A stretch of DNA of 64,000 nt from PALSA-612 sp963776735 (lineage in GTDB: Bacteria > Actinomycetota > Thermoleophilia > Gaiellales > Gaiellaceae), in NCBI GenBank assembly GCA_963776735.1, contig CAVZNV010000016.1:1-64000 (forward strand). Direction: 5' to 3'. The position numbers and the translations under genes are program-made. This document shows, piece after piece, positions 25,108 through 34,029 of this stretch; positions within the stretch are counted from its first letter, which is position 1, and the number at the start of each line of letters is the position of its first letter. The notes below the pieces were generated by a model. That model was not told the origin of the DNA. It made no database searches and saw nothing but the letters and a program-made list of their open reading frames with translations.

Positions 25108-25992
25108 CTAGAAAAGCCGCGGACCGAGGCTCCCGATCAGGTAGCCGATGGTGGCGGAGAGACCGCCGATGACGAGGACCTGGAGGCCGCTACGCAGCAG
25201 AGGCAGGCGGGCGACCTGGCCTTTCAGGACGCCGAGCGCGAACAGCGCGCAGGCGGTCGAGGCGAGCGAGAGCGTCAGCGCGACGTCGATGCTGAAGAAG
25301 AAGTAGGGCCAGAGCGGAATGATCGCGGCGACGGCGTAGGAGGCGCCGACGACGTAGGCATCGCCCCGGGCGGTTTCGGTGTCGTGGTAGGGGAGTCCGA
25401 GCTCCTTCTCGACCTTGGTCTTGACCAGCGTTTCGAGCGAATGCGCAATCGCCACGCTGGCGGTGCGGGCGTCCGCCTCCGAGAGTCCTTCCTCCTGGAA
25501 CAGCACCTGCAGCTCGAGCCGTTCGATCTCGGGATGATCGAGCGCCTCTGCGCGCTGGTCGCCGATCTCGGACACGATCAACTGGTTCTCCGCCTGGCTC
25601 GACAGGTAGGCGCCGGTACCCATCGCCAGCGCGCCCGCGGCCGCCTCGGCGACTCCGCCGACGATCACGGCGGTTGTGCCGACGGTGGCGCTCGCCAATC
25701 CGGTGACGACACCGAGCGGCACGAGCAGGCCGTCCTGGAAGCCGAGCACGAGCTCACGGATGCGCGTGAACCTCGACAGGCGCTGGCGCTCGGCGAGCGT
25801 GTGCTCGCGCAGTGCCCGTTCCTCGCGCGGGTGCGAAGCCGCATCACGACCCCTCGGCAGCCCGTTCGTGGACCGTCTCGGCACCCACCCAACCTGCCGG
25901 CGGTCGTGAGCGTCATCATCGGAGCGTCGACGGATCCTCGCTTCGTAGAAACCCGCTTGTCGCATGCGTTTCCAGATCAGCGCGTCGTCCAT
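25108..25992 (-). CDS. VIT1/CCC1-family metal transporter-like protein
   Basis: The product is up to 294 aa from ATG at 25992. The N-terminal 60 residues look poorly conserved and the true start may lie further in. The recognisable part begins H-x-x-E-E-R and F-T-R-I-R-E-L-V-L-G-F-Q-D-G-L-L-V-P-L-G-V-V-T-G-L-A, the first VIT1 helix. Two more helices follow, then a cytosolic Glu-rich metal-binding hairpin (about 145-200) and two last helices. Relatives move Fe(II) or Mn(II) into vacuoles or out of the cytoplasm. It is the last gene of a minus-strand membrane-protein operon, 17 bases after the acyltransferase stop. Confidence 0.8.
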   Translation of the reverse strand: MDDALIWKRMRQAGFYEARIRRRSDDDAHDRRQVGWVPRRSTNGLPRGRDAASHPREERALREHTLAERQRLSRFTRIRELVLGFQDGLLVPLGVVTGLASATVGTTAVIVGGVAEAAAGALAMGTGAYLSSQAENQLIVSEIGDQRAEALDHPEIERLELQVLFQEEGLSEADARTASVAIAHSLETLVKTKVEKELGLPYHDTETARGDAYVVGASYAVAAIIPLWPYFFFSIDVALTLSLASTACALFALGVLKGQVARLPLLRSGLQVLVIGGLSATIGYLIGSLGPRLF

Positions 25993-26009
25993 GGTTCGCG
26001 ACAGCGTTC

Positions 26010-27923
26010 CTAGTGGCGGTTTCCCAGTCCCGCGGTCACGAGTGATCGCTGGATCACGGCCCGGGCGACGTTGGCTGCTGCGGCCGGCCCGTAGTGCGTT
26101 CCGTCGGGTCTGGCGAGCTGGCCGTTCGGCAGTCGGTCGTTGCACGGACTGCGGTTGTCCCGGCAGACGAGTTTGTCGATGCTGATCGAGCGGACTCGGC
26201 CGGTGCGGTGCGAGGCGAGGAACGAGTTCCAGTTGTCCCGGGCATGAGTCGAGTGGACGAGGCGTGCCAGGAATGGTCCGCAGGCGGCTGGGCGGCAGCG
26301 ATTCGCGATGCCGATCCCGGTGGGTTCGATCTGGACGGCGACGACGATCGCCCCCTTTCTCGTCAGAGCTGCTGTGCGCCGGTTGAAGGCCTGCTGCTGG
26401 AGCGCCCAGTAGGCGGCGCTGCCGAACCGGACAGGACGACCGCCGGCGTCGATCCGGTCGGCGAGCTCGTAGCGGCTCCACCAGATCACGAGTGCCGGAC
26501 GGTAGTTGGCCACGGCCGAGTCTTGACGCGCCGGCACGTCGGTGGCGCACTGAGTTCCGGGGCCCCATGGCTTCCCGTGCGAGTTGACGAGCTCGACGCC
26601 GGTCGCCGGGCAGCTGCCGCGCGTGGCCGAGATCACCACGTAGCCATGGCTCGCGGCCGCGTCGGAGAGGTAAGGGGCGAGTCGTTGCGGGACCGAGTCG
26701 CCGACGAGCACGATCGTCTTCGTCGTGCGGCCGAGCGTGGCGCCGGCGTACGGGACGACAACCGTCTGGTTCGCGAAGAAGAGTGCCGTCAGCGTCGCCC
26801 CCAGAACGATCAACGCGCGCCTCGGAACCAGGAACCGCGCGACCGTGCCGTATCTGATCGGCGCCTCGACGAACCTGTACGACAGGGCGGCGAGCACGAT
26901 CGTGGCGGCGGTCAGGATCAACGCGTGCCAGGCCCATCCCAGCGAGGTCAGGTCGAGCCACCCTCGCGGTCGTGTCCAGACCCACAGCGGCCAGTGCCAC
27001 AGATAGATGCCGTACGAGAGCCGGCCGAGATAGGCGACCGGCGCCCAGGCGAGCACGCCCGTAGCCATGCCGGTCGAGACCGAGATTGCGGCGATGATCG
27101 CAGCCGTGCTCGCGGTGACGACGAGAGCTCCCCCGTGCGCGTAGGCCGCGGTTGCGCCCCCGGGCCCGCCGAGGGTGGCGACCCCCCAGATCAGGCCGGC
27201 GGCGCCCAGGAGCACGAGTGGCCGGTGAACGCGTGCGAGCCCGGCTCGGACCTTCGGCGATGTCATGAGCACCGCGAGCAGCGCTCCTGCCAGCGGCTCG
27301 AAGATCCTGCTGTCCGTGCCGAGATAGGCCCGATCGTGCCCGCTCGACCAGAGATCGGCCAGTCTCCAGGCGGAGACGGACAGGCCCGCGGTCGCGAGCA
27401 GGCCCACCGCCAGAAGCCGCCGCCGCCCGCGGAAGACCACAGCCACGAGGAAGAGCACGAGCGGCCAGACGAGGTAGAACTGCTCCTCGACCGCGAGCGA
27501 CCACATGTGCTCGAGCGGACTCACCACGCCGTCGCTGGCGAAGTAGGTGCTCGTCGAGATGAAGTGCCAGTTTGCGAAGTAGAAGAGCGTCGAAGCGATG
27601 TCGCCGCGAAGCCGGTCACGTGAGTAGGACGGGGCAACGGTCGCGCCCCAGACGACGAGAGCGACGAGGACCGGGATCAGCGCGGGGACGAGCCGACGGG
27701 CACGCCGCGTCCAGAATTCGGCGAGTCGCACACGCCCGGCCAGCACCTGCGACAGCAGCAGCGACGTGATCAGAAAGCCGCTGAGCACGAAGAAGACGTC
27801 GACGCCGAGAAAGCCCGCACGGCCACCGGGCACTCGGTAGTGGAACGCGATCACCGCCGCGACGGCGACGAAACGCAGCCCGTCTAGAGCAGGGTTCCGC
27901 GAACGTTCGGCGTCACGCCGCAC
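26010..27923 (-). CDS. Acyltransferase 3 (OafA/YrhL type) with C-terminal SGNH-like domain
   Basis: The product is 637 aa. The N-terminal acyltransferase-3 membrane domain has about ten helices, with N-P-A-L-D-G-L-R-F, A-F-H-Y, G-F-L-G-V-D-V-F-F-V-L-S-G-F-L-I-T and W-S-L-A-V-E-E-Q-F-Y. The C-terminal 240 residues form an extracytoplasmic SGNH-like domain with V-L-V-G-D-S-V-P (the GDS serine block) and D-G-T-H-Y-G near the end (catalytic His). Such fusions O-acetylate cell-surface polysaccharides, lipids or peptidoglycan. It sits between the ferric-reductase-like and VIT1-like genes in one operon. Confidence 0.9.
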   Translation of the reverse strand: MRRDAERSRNPALDGLRFVAVAAVIAFHYRVPGGRAGFLGVDVFFVLSGFLITSLLLSQVLAGRVRLAEFWTRRARRLVPALIPVLVALVVWGATVAPSYSRDRLRGDIASTLFYFANWHFISTSTYFASDGVVSPLEHMWSLAVEEQFYLVWPLVLFLVAVVFRGRRRLLAVGLLATAGLSVSAWRLADLWSSGHDRAYLGTDSRIFEPLAGALLAVLMTSPKVRAGLARVHRPLVLLGAAGLIWGVATLGGPGGATAAYAHGGALVVTASTAAIIAAISVSTGMATGVLAWAPVAYLGRLSYGIYLWHWPLWVWTRPRGWLDLTSLGWAWHALILTAATIVLAALSYRFVEAPIRYGTVARFLVPRRALIVLGATLTALFFANQTVVVPYAGATLGRTTKTIVLVGDSVPQRLAPYLSDAAASHGYVVISATRGSCPATGVELVNSHGKPWGPGTQCATDVPARQDSAVANYRPALVIWWSRYELADRIDAGGRPVRFGSAAYWALQQQAFNRRTAALTRKGAIVVAVQIEPTGIGIANRCRPAACGPFLARLVHSTHARDNWNSFLASHRTGRVRSISIDKLVCRDNRSPCNDRLPNGQLARPDGTHYGPAAAANVARAVIQRSLVTAGLGNRH

Positions 27924-27933
27924 GTCTGACGGG

Positions 27934-28905
27934 CTAGACCGCCCGGGCCAGCCGGAGTGTCCCCGCCAGGCTGCTGCCTCGGAGCCGCCAAGTTGCCTGC
28001 ACCGACTGTGTCGTCCCGTCGGCGAACCGGCATGTGCCGACGAACCCCGACGTGTCGAGCTGAGTCACCGTTCCGGCGCAGACAGCCGGCCGGGTGCCCG
28101 CATACCGCATCTGGAGCTCGGTCGCCGCGACCTGCTGCCCGGCCCCGAGCATGTCGATTCGGAACGCGAGCCGCCGGTTCACGCCGGCGGCGCTCCCAGA
28201 CACGGACGTCATCGCCAAGACCTGCCCGGACCGGTTCGACACCTGTGCCGCCAGGTGCCCGTCGAACCCGGCCGGGGGATGCGCTGCCGCGCGCCGTGGC
28301 GCGGAGCCGATCGTCAGGACGACCGCAAGCGCGACCGCAGCGGCCGGCAGAGAAAGACGGACGAGCCCGTAGTCGCGGAGCCCCGGACGCACGCGCACGA
28401 TCAGCGCCGTCAGGACAGCCACGATGCTCGAGAAGTAGATCGCGTCCAGCCACGCGCTCCCGCGGTCGCTGCCGACGGTCAACCCATGCACCGTCGCCGC
28501 CAGCCAGACGAGCAGCGTCAGATAGTGGGCCCGCCGCCAGGCGCGGTAGGGCAGACGAGTTCGGAGGAGGTTCGTGATCGCGACCGCGACGAGCAGCTCC
28601 ATCGCGACGATCCCGAGCGCGGTCGGCAGAGGGCGGTAGTGCGATGCAAACGGGACGACGAGCTGGACGACCGAGAAGGGCAGGTAGGTGTCGAGAGCGA
28701 GCGTCGCGGCGTGGACGGCGATGAAGACGCCGACCAGGATGCTCCCGAACCGGTGGACGTCGACGACGGCGAAGCGCGGCCACGTGAGCCGCACCTTCCC
28801 GGCGAGGCCGACGCCGACCAGGACCACGAGCGTGAGCAGGACAAAGGCGACGACGCCCGATGCGCGCGCCAGATACCAGGTGAGAGCGCTCGACGCTAGA
28901 AGCAC
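27934..28905 (-). CDS. Ferric-reductase-like transmembrane protein
   Basis: The product is 323 aa. Six hydrophobic helices occupy residues 1-195. His pairs are in D-V-H-R-F-G, A-V-H-A-A-T, R-A-H-Y and V-H-G-L-T-V-G, spaced as in ferric-reductase-like/MsrQ cytochrome b modules, so it probably binds heme and carries electrons across the membrane. After a further helix (about 190-210) comes an extracytoplasmic C-terminal domain of about 110 residues with C-A-G-T and G-T-C-R, possibly one disulfide. Fusion of the heme module to a soluble domain is not the usual MsrQ layout. The acyltransferase follows after 10 bases. Confidence 0.8.
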   Translation of the reverse strand: MLLASSALTWYLARASGVVAFVLLTLVVLVGVGLAGKVRLTWPRFAVVDVHRFGSILVGVFIAVHAATLALDTYLPFSVVQLVVPFASHYRPLPTALGIVAMELLVAVAITNLLRTRLPYRAWRRAHYLTLLVWLAATVHGLTVGSDRGSAWLDAIYFSSIVAVLTALIVRVRPGLRDYGLVRLSLPAAAVALAVVLTIGSAPRRAAAHPPAGFDGHLAAQVSNRSGQVLAMTSVSGSAAGVNRRLAFRIDMLGAGQQVAATELQMRYAGTRPAVCAGTVTQLDTSGFVGTCRFADGTTQSVQATWRLRGSSLAGTLRLARAV

Positions 28906-28917
28906 GCAGAGACCGTC

Positions 28918-29223
28918 CTACGACCCGCCCGAGACCGCCTGCGCAGGACCTGCGGCCGGCCCGACCGACCCGGGAGCGAGCCCGGTTGCGAGGGCGTTCA
29001 CGAATGACTTGGGGGCGGTCAGCGCGGTTAGCGCGGGCAGCGTCGACGCGTGCCTGACCCCGCCCGGGTGGGTCGCCCGAGCGACGAGGGCGAAGACACC
29101 CAGCGCGGTGACGGCTCCGGCCGCGAACGTCAGCTTCACCATGCGGGCGAACGCGCGCCCTCCGGCGACCCGGGAGGACGGCTCGACCTGCCGACGCTGC
29201 AACTCGGGACTGGACACACTCAT
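28918..29223 (-). CDS. Small single-pass membrane protein
   Basis: The product is about 101 aa (ATG at 29223; a GTG at 29238 is in frame). There is a basic N-terminus, one hydrophobic helix (about residues 28-50) and an Ala/Pro/Gly-rich outer tail. No family recognised. It precedes the ferric-reductase-like gene by 12 bases and is probably the first gene of the operon. It might be an accessory subunit of that electron carrier, but this rests only on position. Confidence 0.6.
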   Translation of the reverse strand: MSVSSPELQRRQVEPSSRVAGGRAFARMVKLTFAAGAVTALGVFALVARATHPGGVRHASTLPALTALTAPKSFVNALATGLAPGSVGPAAGPAQAVSGGS

Positions 29224-29403
29224 GCATCCATGAGACACACCCCGAGTGAATCGACCGTGAGCCGATCATGAGGGGCGACTAAGAACAGAGCTGACTTGGC
29301 GCGGCCGATTCCCTAACGGGCCGAACCCCACCGCGCCGCTCTCGCTTGTCCTCCCGGCCGACCCGGTCCCGCCAGGCTGCGTGCCACGGTCGCAGGATCT
29401 ACG

Positions 29404-29447
29404 CGGAAAACGTGAGCGGGCGGTTCCGGTTCGAACCGCCCGCTCAC
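29404..29447 (-). terminator. Rho-independent terminator of the collagen-like gene
   Basis: A perfect 15-bp stem (29412-29426 with 29433-29447) and 6-base loop is followed on the minus strand by G-T-T-T-T. It lies 41 bases past the stop at 29489. The loop contains GTTC, which can mimic a tRNA T-arm, but no tRNA fits around it. Confidence 0.85.
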
Positions 29448-29488
29448 CTCTTGGCCCGCGGAGGCTAGGGCGAGCCGGTGGTGTCCTC

Positions 29489-30064
29489 TTAGTTGACGTT
29501 TGCGCAGATGGCGGTGGAGTTGATCTGCTGCGTCGTCGTCGTCGTGTTCACTCCGATGACGTCATAGGACGAGAAGTTGCCGACCTCGGTGACCTGGGTA
29601 TGGAGCCAGACCCCGGTCGGCACGCCTTGAACGCTGCCGGCGCCTCCGAGCACCTTCTCTCCGGTCGGGCATTGAGCCTGTGCAGTGGCCGTCGTGTTCG
29701 GGGGAGCCTGGACGGAAACGCGAACGATCTGACGTCCGCTGATGCCGATAGGCCCCGTCGGTCCGGTTGCTCCCCTCACACCCTTCGCCCCGATCGTCCC
29801 GGTTGGTCCCCTCGCGCCTCTCGGACCCTTCTGACTCCACGCGATCGGCCGCAACGTCCGGCCACATGAAGCCTTCGTGCTGACGATGTTCAGTGTCGTA
29901 CCGCCCGTCCGGTTGGCGCCCGAAGGGCTGTAGCAGCCATGAATCACCTGGTTCGGGCCAGGAATGCTTGCCTGGACGGCGCCGGCGATTCCGAACAAGA
30001 CGCCGGCTACGACGAGCGCGACCAGCAGACGTCGGCCGCCGCTAGGACGTCCTCTCCGTTCCAT
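29489..30064 (-). CDS. Secreted protein with short collagen-like G-X-Y tract
   Basis: The product is about 191 aa. Start at 30064 has a GAGGAGAG site and is followed by R-R-L-L-V-A-L-V-V-A-G-V-L-F-G-I, a signal peptide. Mature protein: a Cys-containing domain (H-G-C-Y, A-S-C-G), about ten G-X-Y triplets near residues 85-115 (G-P-R-G-A-R-G-P-T-G pattern) and a beta-rich C-terminal domain with C-P-T-G-E-K-V-L-G-G-A and a Thr/Asn-rich end. This is a common actinobacterial surface-protein layout in which the collagen-like tract can trimerise. The terminator at 29404-29447 follows, so it is probably monocistronic. Confidence 0.85.
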   Translation of the reverse strand: MERRGRPSGGRRLLVALVVAGVLFGIAGAVQASIPGPNQVIHGCYSPSGANRTGGTTLNIVSTKASCGRTLRPIAWSQKGPRGARGPTGTIGAKGVRGATGPTGPIGISGRQIVRVSVQAPPNTTATAQAQCPTGEKVLGGAGSVQGVPTGVWLHTQVTEVGNFSSYDVIGVNTTTTTQQINSTAICANVN

Positions 30065-30330
30065 TGCTCTCCTCTCTGTTGGCCTCGACTCACCGGAGAC
30101 GAACCGGCAAGTCTCTGTTACCCGGTCGTACCCGTCAAAAGTCCCGTACCAACCAACGAGAATGCCCGATCGTTTGACCCGGAACACCGGTCTTGCGACC
30201 TGCGAACCGTGCCGCCCGATCGGGCAAGAGGCACCCTCTCACAGGCAAGCCGTTCAAGTCAATACGCCTCGGCACGAAGGGACGACCTAGTGTCCCGTGT
30301 GAGCTTCGAGCCGACGAAAGGGAGGATGGG

Positions 30331-30997
30331 ATGAGCAGATCGGATTGGGCGCTGGCAACAGCCGTGCTCGCGGCCGCGGGCATGACGGCGGGCGCCGCAC
30401 TGGCGGCGGGCGGACCCCAGGTGAAGTTCACGGCGGCCGACCAGGCGGCAGCCCGGGCGGCGGTGATCCGCAGGTCCGATCTCGGCCCCGGAAGCGGGTG
30501 GACGGGCGGGGCGAAGAAGCCGGACCTCTCGCCGGCACCGACCTGCGCGGACTATCACCCGAAACAGTCCGACCTCGTGCTCACCGGTGCCGCCGAAACC
30601 GACTTCCATAACGGCCAGCTCGAATTCGACAGCGAAGCGCAGGTGCTCCGCACAGCGCAGATGGTGCGGCTCGACTGGCAACGCGAAGTCGAGGCGCCGG
30701 GAGCTGCCGCCTGCTTGCGGACATCCCTGACCAGGGGTCTCCCCTCGGGCGAGAAGGTGACGTCGTTCGCGAAGATTCTCGCTCCCCCGGATCGCGACCT
30801 ACACCGCCGGCTTCCGGATCGGCCTGGCGATTCCCGCCGGCGGCACGACCGGCAAGTACGTGTTCGAAGCCCTGCTCGTCGGCAGAGGCCGCACCGAGAT
30901 CACCCTGATCTCGTTCGCACCCGCAGCGGCGCAAACGAGCGTGGCCGCGGCGACACTACGGCTGGCCAGGGTCCTGGTCGGACGAGCGCAGGCATAG
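30331..30997 (+). pseudogene. Frameshifted secreted protein gene
   Basis: Reading starts at ATG 30331 behind GGGAGGATGGG with a signal peptide (A-L-A-T-A-V-L-A-A-A-G). It runs in one frame to about residue 150, ending S-F-A-K-I. From a run of five C at 30784-30788 the coding pattern continues in the next frame (R-I-A-T-Y-T-A-G-F-R-I-G, then G-R-G-R-T-E-I-T-L-I-S-F) up to TAG at 30995. Rejoined, it would be a secreted protein of about 220 aa with one Cys pair region. The shift may be a real mutation or a read error in the homopolymer. The S9 peptidase gene starts nine bases after the rejoined stop. Family unknown. Confidence 0.7.
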
Positions 30998-31006
30998 GCG
31001 GTAAGG

Positions 31007-32701
31007 ATGCTGCGCGAGCTTCTCGAGGTTCGGCTGGCACGGCCGCTGTCGTTCTCGCCGGACGGTGGCGAGTTGCTCGTTGCGTCGAACGAGCCGGGCA
31101 GCGAGCAGTTGTTCGTATGGCCGGGGATGCGGCAGGTGACGTTCGACGAGGAGGCCGTGACCGGGCTGTTCCTGCCGGACGGTCGCATTCTGGTCGAGCG
31201 CGACTCCGGGGGGAACGAACGCACGCAGTTGTACGTCGGCGACGAGCCGCTCGTCGTCGACGAGCGCTACAAGCACGACACGCCGCTCGCGGCGGGCCGC
31301 ACGTTGGCGTACTCGACGAACACGCGGAACGGGATCGACTTCGACATCGTCGCCCGCGACCTCGAGAGCGGAGACGAGCTGGTCTTCGAGATCGGCGGCT
31401 ACACGTATGTGGCCGCGATCTCGCCCGACGGACGGCGCATCGTCGCCGGCCGGACCGGGGAGCGCAGCGGCGACAACGACCTCTATCTGTGCGACGTCGA
31501 CACCGCTGAAGTCACGCATCTGACACCACACGACGAGCCGGCCGAGTACGTGACGCCGTGCTTCCGCGGCGACGAGCTCCTGTGGGCGACCAACGAAGGG
31601 CGCGACACGCTCGCCGCCGCCGGCGTCGCCTCCCAGTGGGACATCACGTGCTACTGCGATCCGGCGGGGTGCTCGCTCCTACTCGTCGAGAACGCGGACG
31701 GCTACTCGCGGCTCACGATCAACGGCGAGGAGCTCCCGCTGCCGGGCAAGGGCGTTGTCGAGTCGCCGGTGTTCTCCGCGCACGGCTCGAAGCTCGCGTT
31801 CGCGTTCTCGTCGCCGACACATCCGAAGGGCGTGTGGCTGTACCACCTCGACGGCGGCGGGCTGGAGCCGCTGGCGGTGGCGGAGGCGCCCGACGGGTTG
31901 GTCGAGCCGACGTTGCATCGCTTCGACAGCTTCGACGGCGAGTCTGTCCCGGTCTTCCTGTTCACGCCGACGGGCGCCGGGCCGTTCCCGATCGTCGTCA
32001 TGGTGCACGGGGGGCCGGAGGCGCAATGGGTGCCGGCGTGGCACGTGAACTACGTCCCGTTCGCGCAGCACCTCGTTTCGAGCGGCTACGCGGTGGCGGT
32101 GCCGAACGTGCGCGGCTCGAGCGGCTACGGGAAGCGCTACGAGCATCTCGACGACATCCGGCTGCGGCTCGACTCCGTGCGCGACCTCGCGTCGCTACAC
32201 GCATGGCTCGGCGGTCGCGAAGAGATCGACGCGTCGCGAGCCGTCGTGTACGGGCGCTCGTACGGCGGCTACATGGTGCTCGCCGCGCTCGCGTTCCAGC
32301 CGGAGCTGTGGGCGGCGGGGATCGAGTCGGTCGGCATCTCGAGCTTCGTCACCTTCCTCGAGAACACGTCTCCGTACAGGCGTGCGGCTCGCGAGCGCGA
32401 GTACGGATCGCTCGAGCACGACCGCGACTTCCTCATCGAGGCATCGCCGATCACGCACGTCGACCGCATGCGCGCGCCGCTCTTCATCCAGCACGGCGCG
32501 AACGACCCGCGCGTGCCGCTCTCGGAGTCGGAGGAGATCGCGCGCATGTTGAGGGAGAAAGGCGTGCGGTGCGAGCTCGTCGTCTACGAGGACGAAGGGC
32601 ACTCGATCGCGAAGCTCTCGAACCGGATCGACTCGTTCACACGAGCGACCGCGTTCCTCGCGGACGTGCTGGGCGACCGGCCCTCGAGTCCGGCTGAGTA
32701 G
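31007..32701 (+). CDS. S9-family prolyl oligopeptidase-like peptidase
   Basis: The product is 564 aa. The N-terminal seven-bladed beta-propeller (about 1-310) has S-P-D-G blade motifs. The C-terminal alpha/beta hydrolase has oxyanion region M-V-H-G-G-P-E, catalytic Ser in G-R-S-Y-G-G-Y-M, Asp in H-G-A-N-D-P-R-V-P and His in D-E-G-H-S. This is the acylaminoacyl-peptidase/dipeptidyl-peptidase layout for cleaving short peptides that fit under the propeller. There is no signal peptide, so it is cytosolic. The ATG at 31007 lies just after the frameshifted gene. Confidence 0.92.
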   Translation: MLRELLEVRLARPLSFSPDGGELLVASNEPGSEQLFVWPGMRQVTFDEEAVTGLFLPDGRILVERDSGGNERTQLYVGDEPLVVDERYKHDTPLAAGRTLAYSTNTRNGIDFDIVARDLESGDELVFEIGGYTYVAAISPDGRRIVAGRTGERSGDNDLYLCDVDTAEVTHLTPHDEPAEYVTPCFRGDELLWATNEGRDTLAAAGVASQWDITCYCDPAGCSLLLVENADGYSRLTINGEELPLPGKGVVESPVFSAHGSKLAFAFSSPTHPKGVWLYHLDGGGLEPLAVAEAPDGLVEPTLHRFDSFDGESVPVFLFTPTGAGPFPIVVMVHGGPEAQWVPAWHVNYVPFAQHLVSSGYAVAVPNVRGSSGYGKRYEHLDDIRLRLDSVRDLASLHAWLGGREEIDASRAVVYGRSYGGYMVLAALAFQPELWAAGIESVGISSFVTFLENTSPYRRAAREREYGSLEHDRDFLIEASPITHVDRMRAPLFIQHGANDPRVPLSESEEIARMLREKGVRCELVVYEDEGHSIAKLSNRIDSFTRATAFLADVLGDRPSSPAE

Positions 32702-32739
32702 GCTCTGCTTCTGGCCGACTGTTCGAGGTTGCGGGGGTA

Positions 32740-33990
32740 ATGGCGAGGATGATGCGGAGGGTCGTGATCACGGGTGTCGGTGCGGTGACGCCGCTGGGGA
32801 ACGATGTCGGGTCGAGTTGGGCCGCGTTGCTGGAGGGGAGGTCGGGGGCGGCGCCGATCACCGCTTTCGATACGTCTGGTCATTCGGTGACGTTCGCGTG
32901 TGAGGTGAAGGGGTTCGAGCCGAGCGAGTGGCTGGAGCGGCGGCAGGCCAGGCGGATCGATCGTTTCGGGCAGTTGGTGGTTGCCGCTGCTGTCCAGGCT
33001 GTGGCTGATGCCGGTCTGGAGGTCGCTGCGGAGCCTGATCGGGTCGGCGTGTCCGTGGGTACGGGTATGGGCGGGCTGGAGTCGTTCCAGGGGATGTGCG
33101 ACACGTTTGCCGACCGTGGGTGGGAGCGGGTCAACCCGTTCTCGGTTCCGGCGCTGCTGCCGAACATGGGTGCGGCCTGGGTGTCGATGCGGCTGGGTGC
33201 GCGGGGGCCGGTGGGCTCGCAGTGCACGGCTTGCGCGGCCGGGAACATGGCGATCGGCGAGGGGTTCGACGCGATCCGTCTCGGGCGGGCGGATGTGATG
33301 CTGGCCGGCGGAGGTGAGGCGCCGATCACTGCCCTGGGAGTGGCGGGGTTTGCGGCGATGCGGGCGCTGTCACGGCGAAACGACGCGCCGGAGCAGGCGA
33401 GTCGGCCGTTCGACGCCGACCGCGACGGCTTCGTGATGGGTGAGGCGGGTGCCGTGCTCGTGCTCGAGGAGTTGGAGCACGCGGAGCGTCGCGGGGCGAG
33501 TATCTACGCCGAGGTGGCCGGCTACGGCGTCTCCTCGGATGCCCAGCACATCACCGAGCCCGACCCGACGGGAGAGAACCCGGCCCGTGCGATCCGGATG
33601 GCGCTCGACGACGCCGACGTCTCGGCCGACGAGATCGACTACATCAACGCCCACGGGACATCGACGCCGCTCGGCGATGCGAGCGAGACACGGGTGATCA
33701 AGAACGCCCTCGGCACCGACGTGGCCCGGAAGATCCCGATCTCCTCGACCAAGGGCGCCACCGGCCACTGCCTCGGCGCCTCCGGCGCTGTCGAAGCGAT
33801 CTTCTGCGCACTCGCGATCCGCACAGGCACGCTACCGCCGACGATCAACCAGCAGCACTCCGACCCCGACTGCGACCTCGACTACATCCCGAACCAGCCA
33901 CGAGAGGCTGAAATACGAGTCGCCGTCTCGAACTCGTTCGGCTTCGGCGGACACAACTCGACACTCGTCCTCCGCCACTTCGACGAGTAA
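32740..33990 (+). CDS. fabF: Beta-ketoacyl-ACP synthase II
   Basis: The product is 416 aa, matching FabF length. N-terminal R-R-V-V-I-T-G-V-G-A-V-T-P-L-G; catalytic Cys in Q-C-T-A-C-A-A-G-N; His residues in N-A-H-G-T-S-T-P-L-G-D and K-G-A-T-G-H-C-L-G-A-S-G; C-terminal N-S-F-G-F-G-G-H-N. It condenses malonyl-ACP with acyl-ACP in fatty-acid elongation. It stands alone, with no fab cluster around it. A second in-frame ATG (32749) is possible. The first half favours G/T-ending codons and the second half C-ending ones, switching around 33400. Confidence 0.93.
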   Translation: MARMMRRVVITGVGAVTPLGNDVGSSWAALLEGRSGAAPITAFDTSGHSVTFACEVKGFEPSEWLERRQARRIDRFGQLVVAAAVQAVADAGLEVAAEPDRVGVSVGTGMGGLESFQGMCDTFADRGWERVNPFSVPALLPNMGAAWVSMRLGARGPVGSQCTACAAGNMAIGEGFDAIRLGRADVMLAGGGEAPITALGVAGFAAMRALSRRNDAPEQASRPFDADRDGFVMGEAGAVLVLEELEHAERRGASIYAEVAGYGVSSDAQHITEPDPTGENPARAIRMALDDADVSADEIDYINAHGTSTPLGDASETRVIKNALGTDVARKIPISSTKGATGHCLGASGAVEAIFCALAIRTGTLPPTINQQHSDPDCDLDYIPNQPREAEIRVAVSNSFGFGGHNSTLVLRHFDE

Positions 33991-34029
33991 GGCCGGGTCG
34001 CAGTGGCGGTCGGCACAGCTCTGAGCCCG

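Noticed and set aside
29404..29460. Possible tRNA from a GGTTCGAACC sequence
   Set aside because: No anticodon or D-arm fits upstream, and the sequence is a 15-bp hairpin followed by a T run, so it is a terminator.
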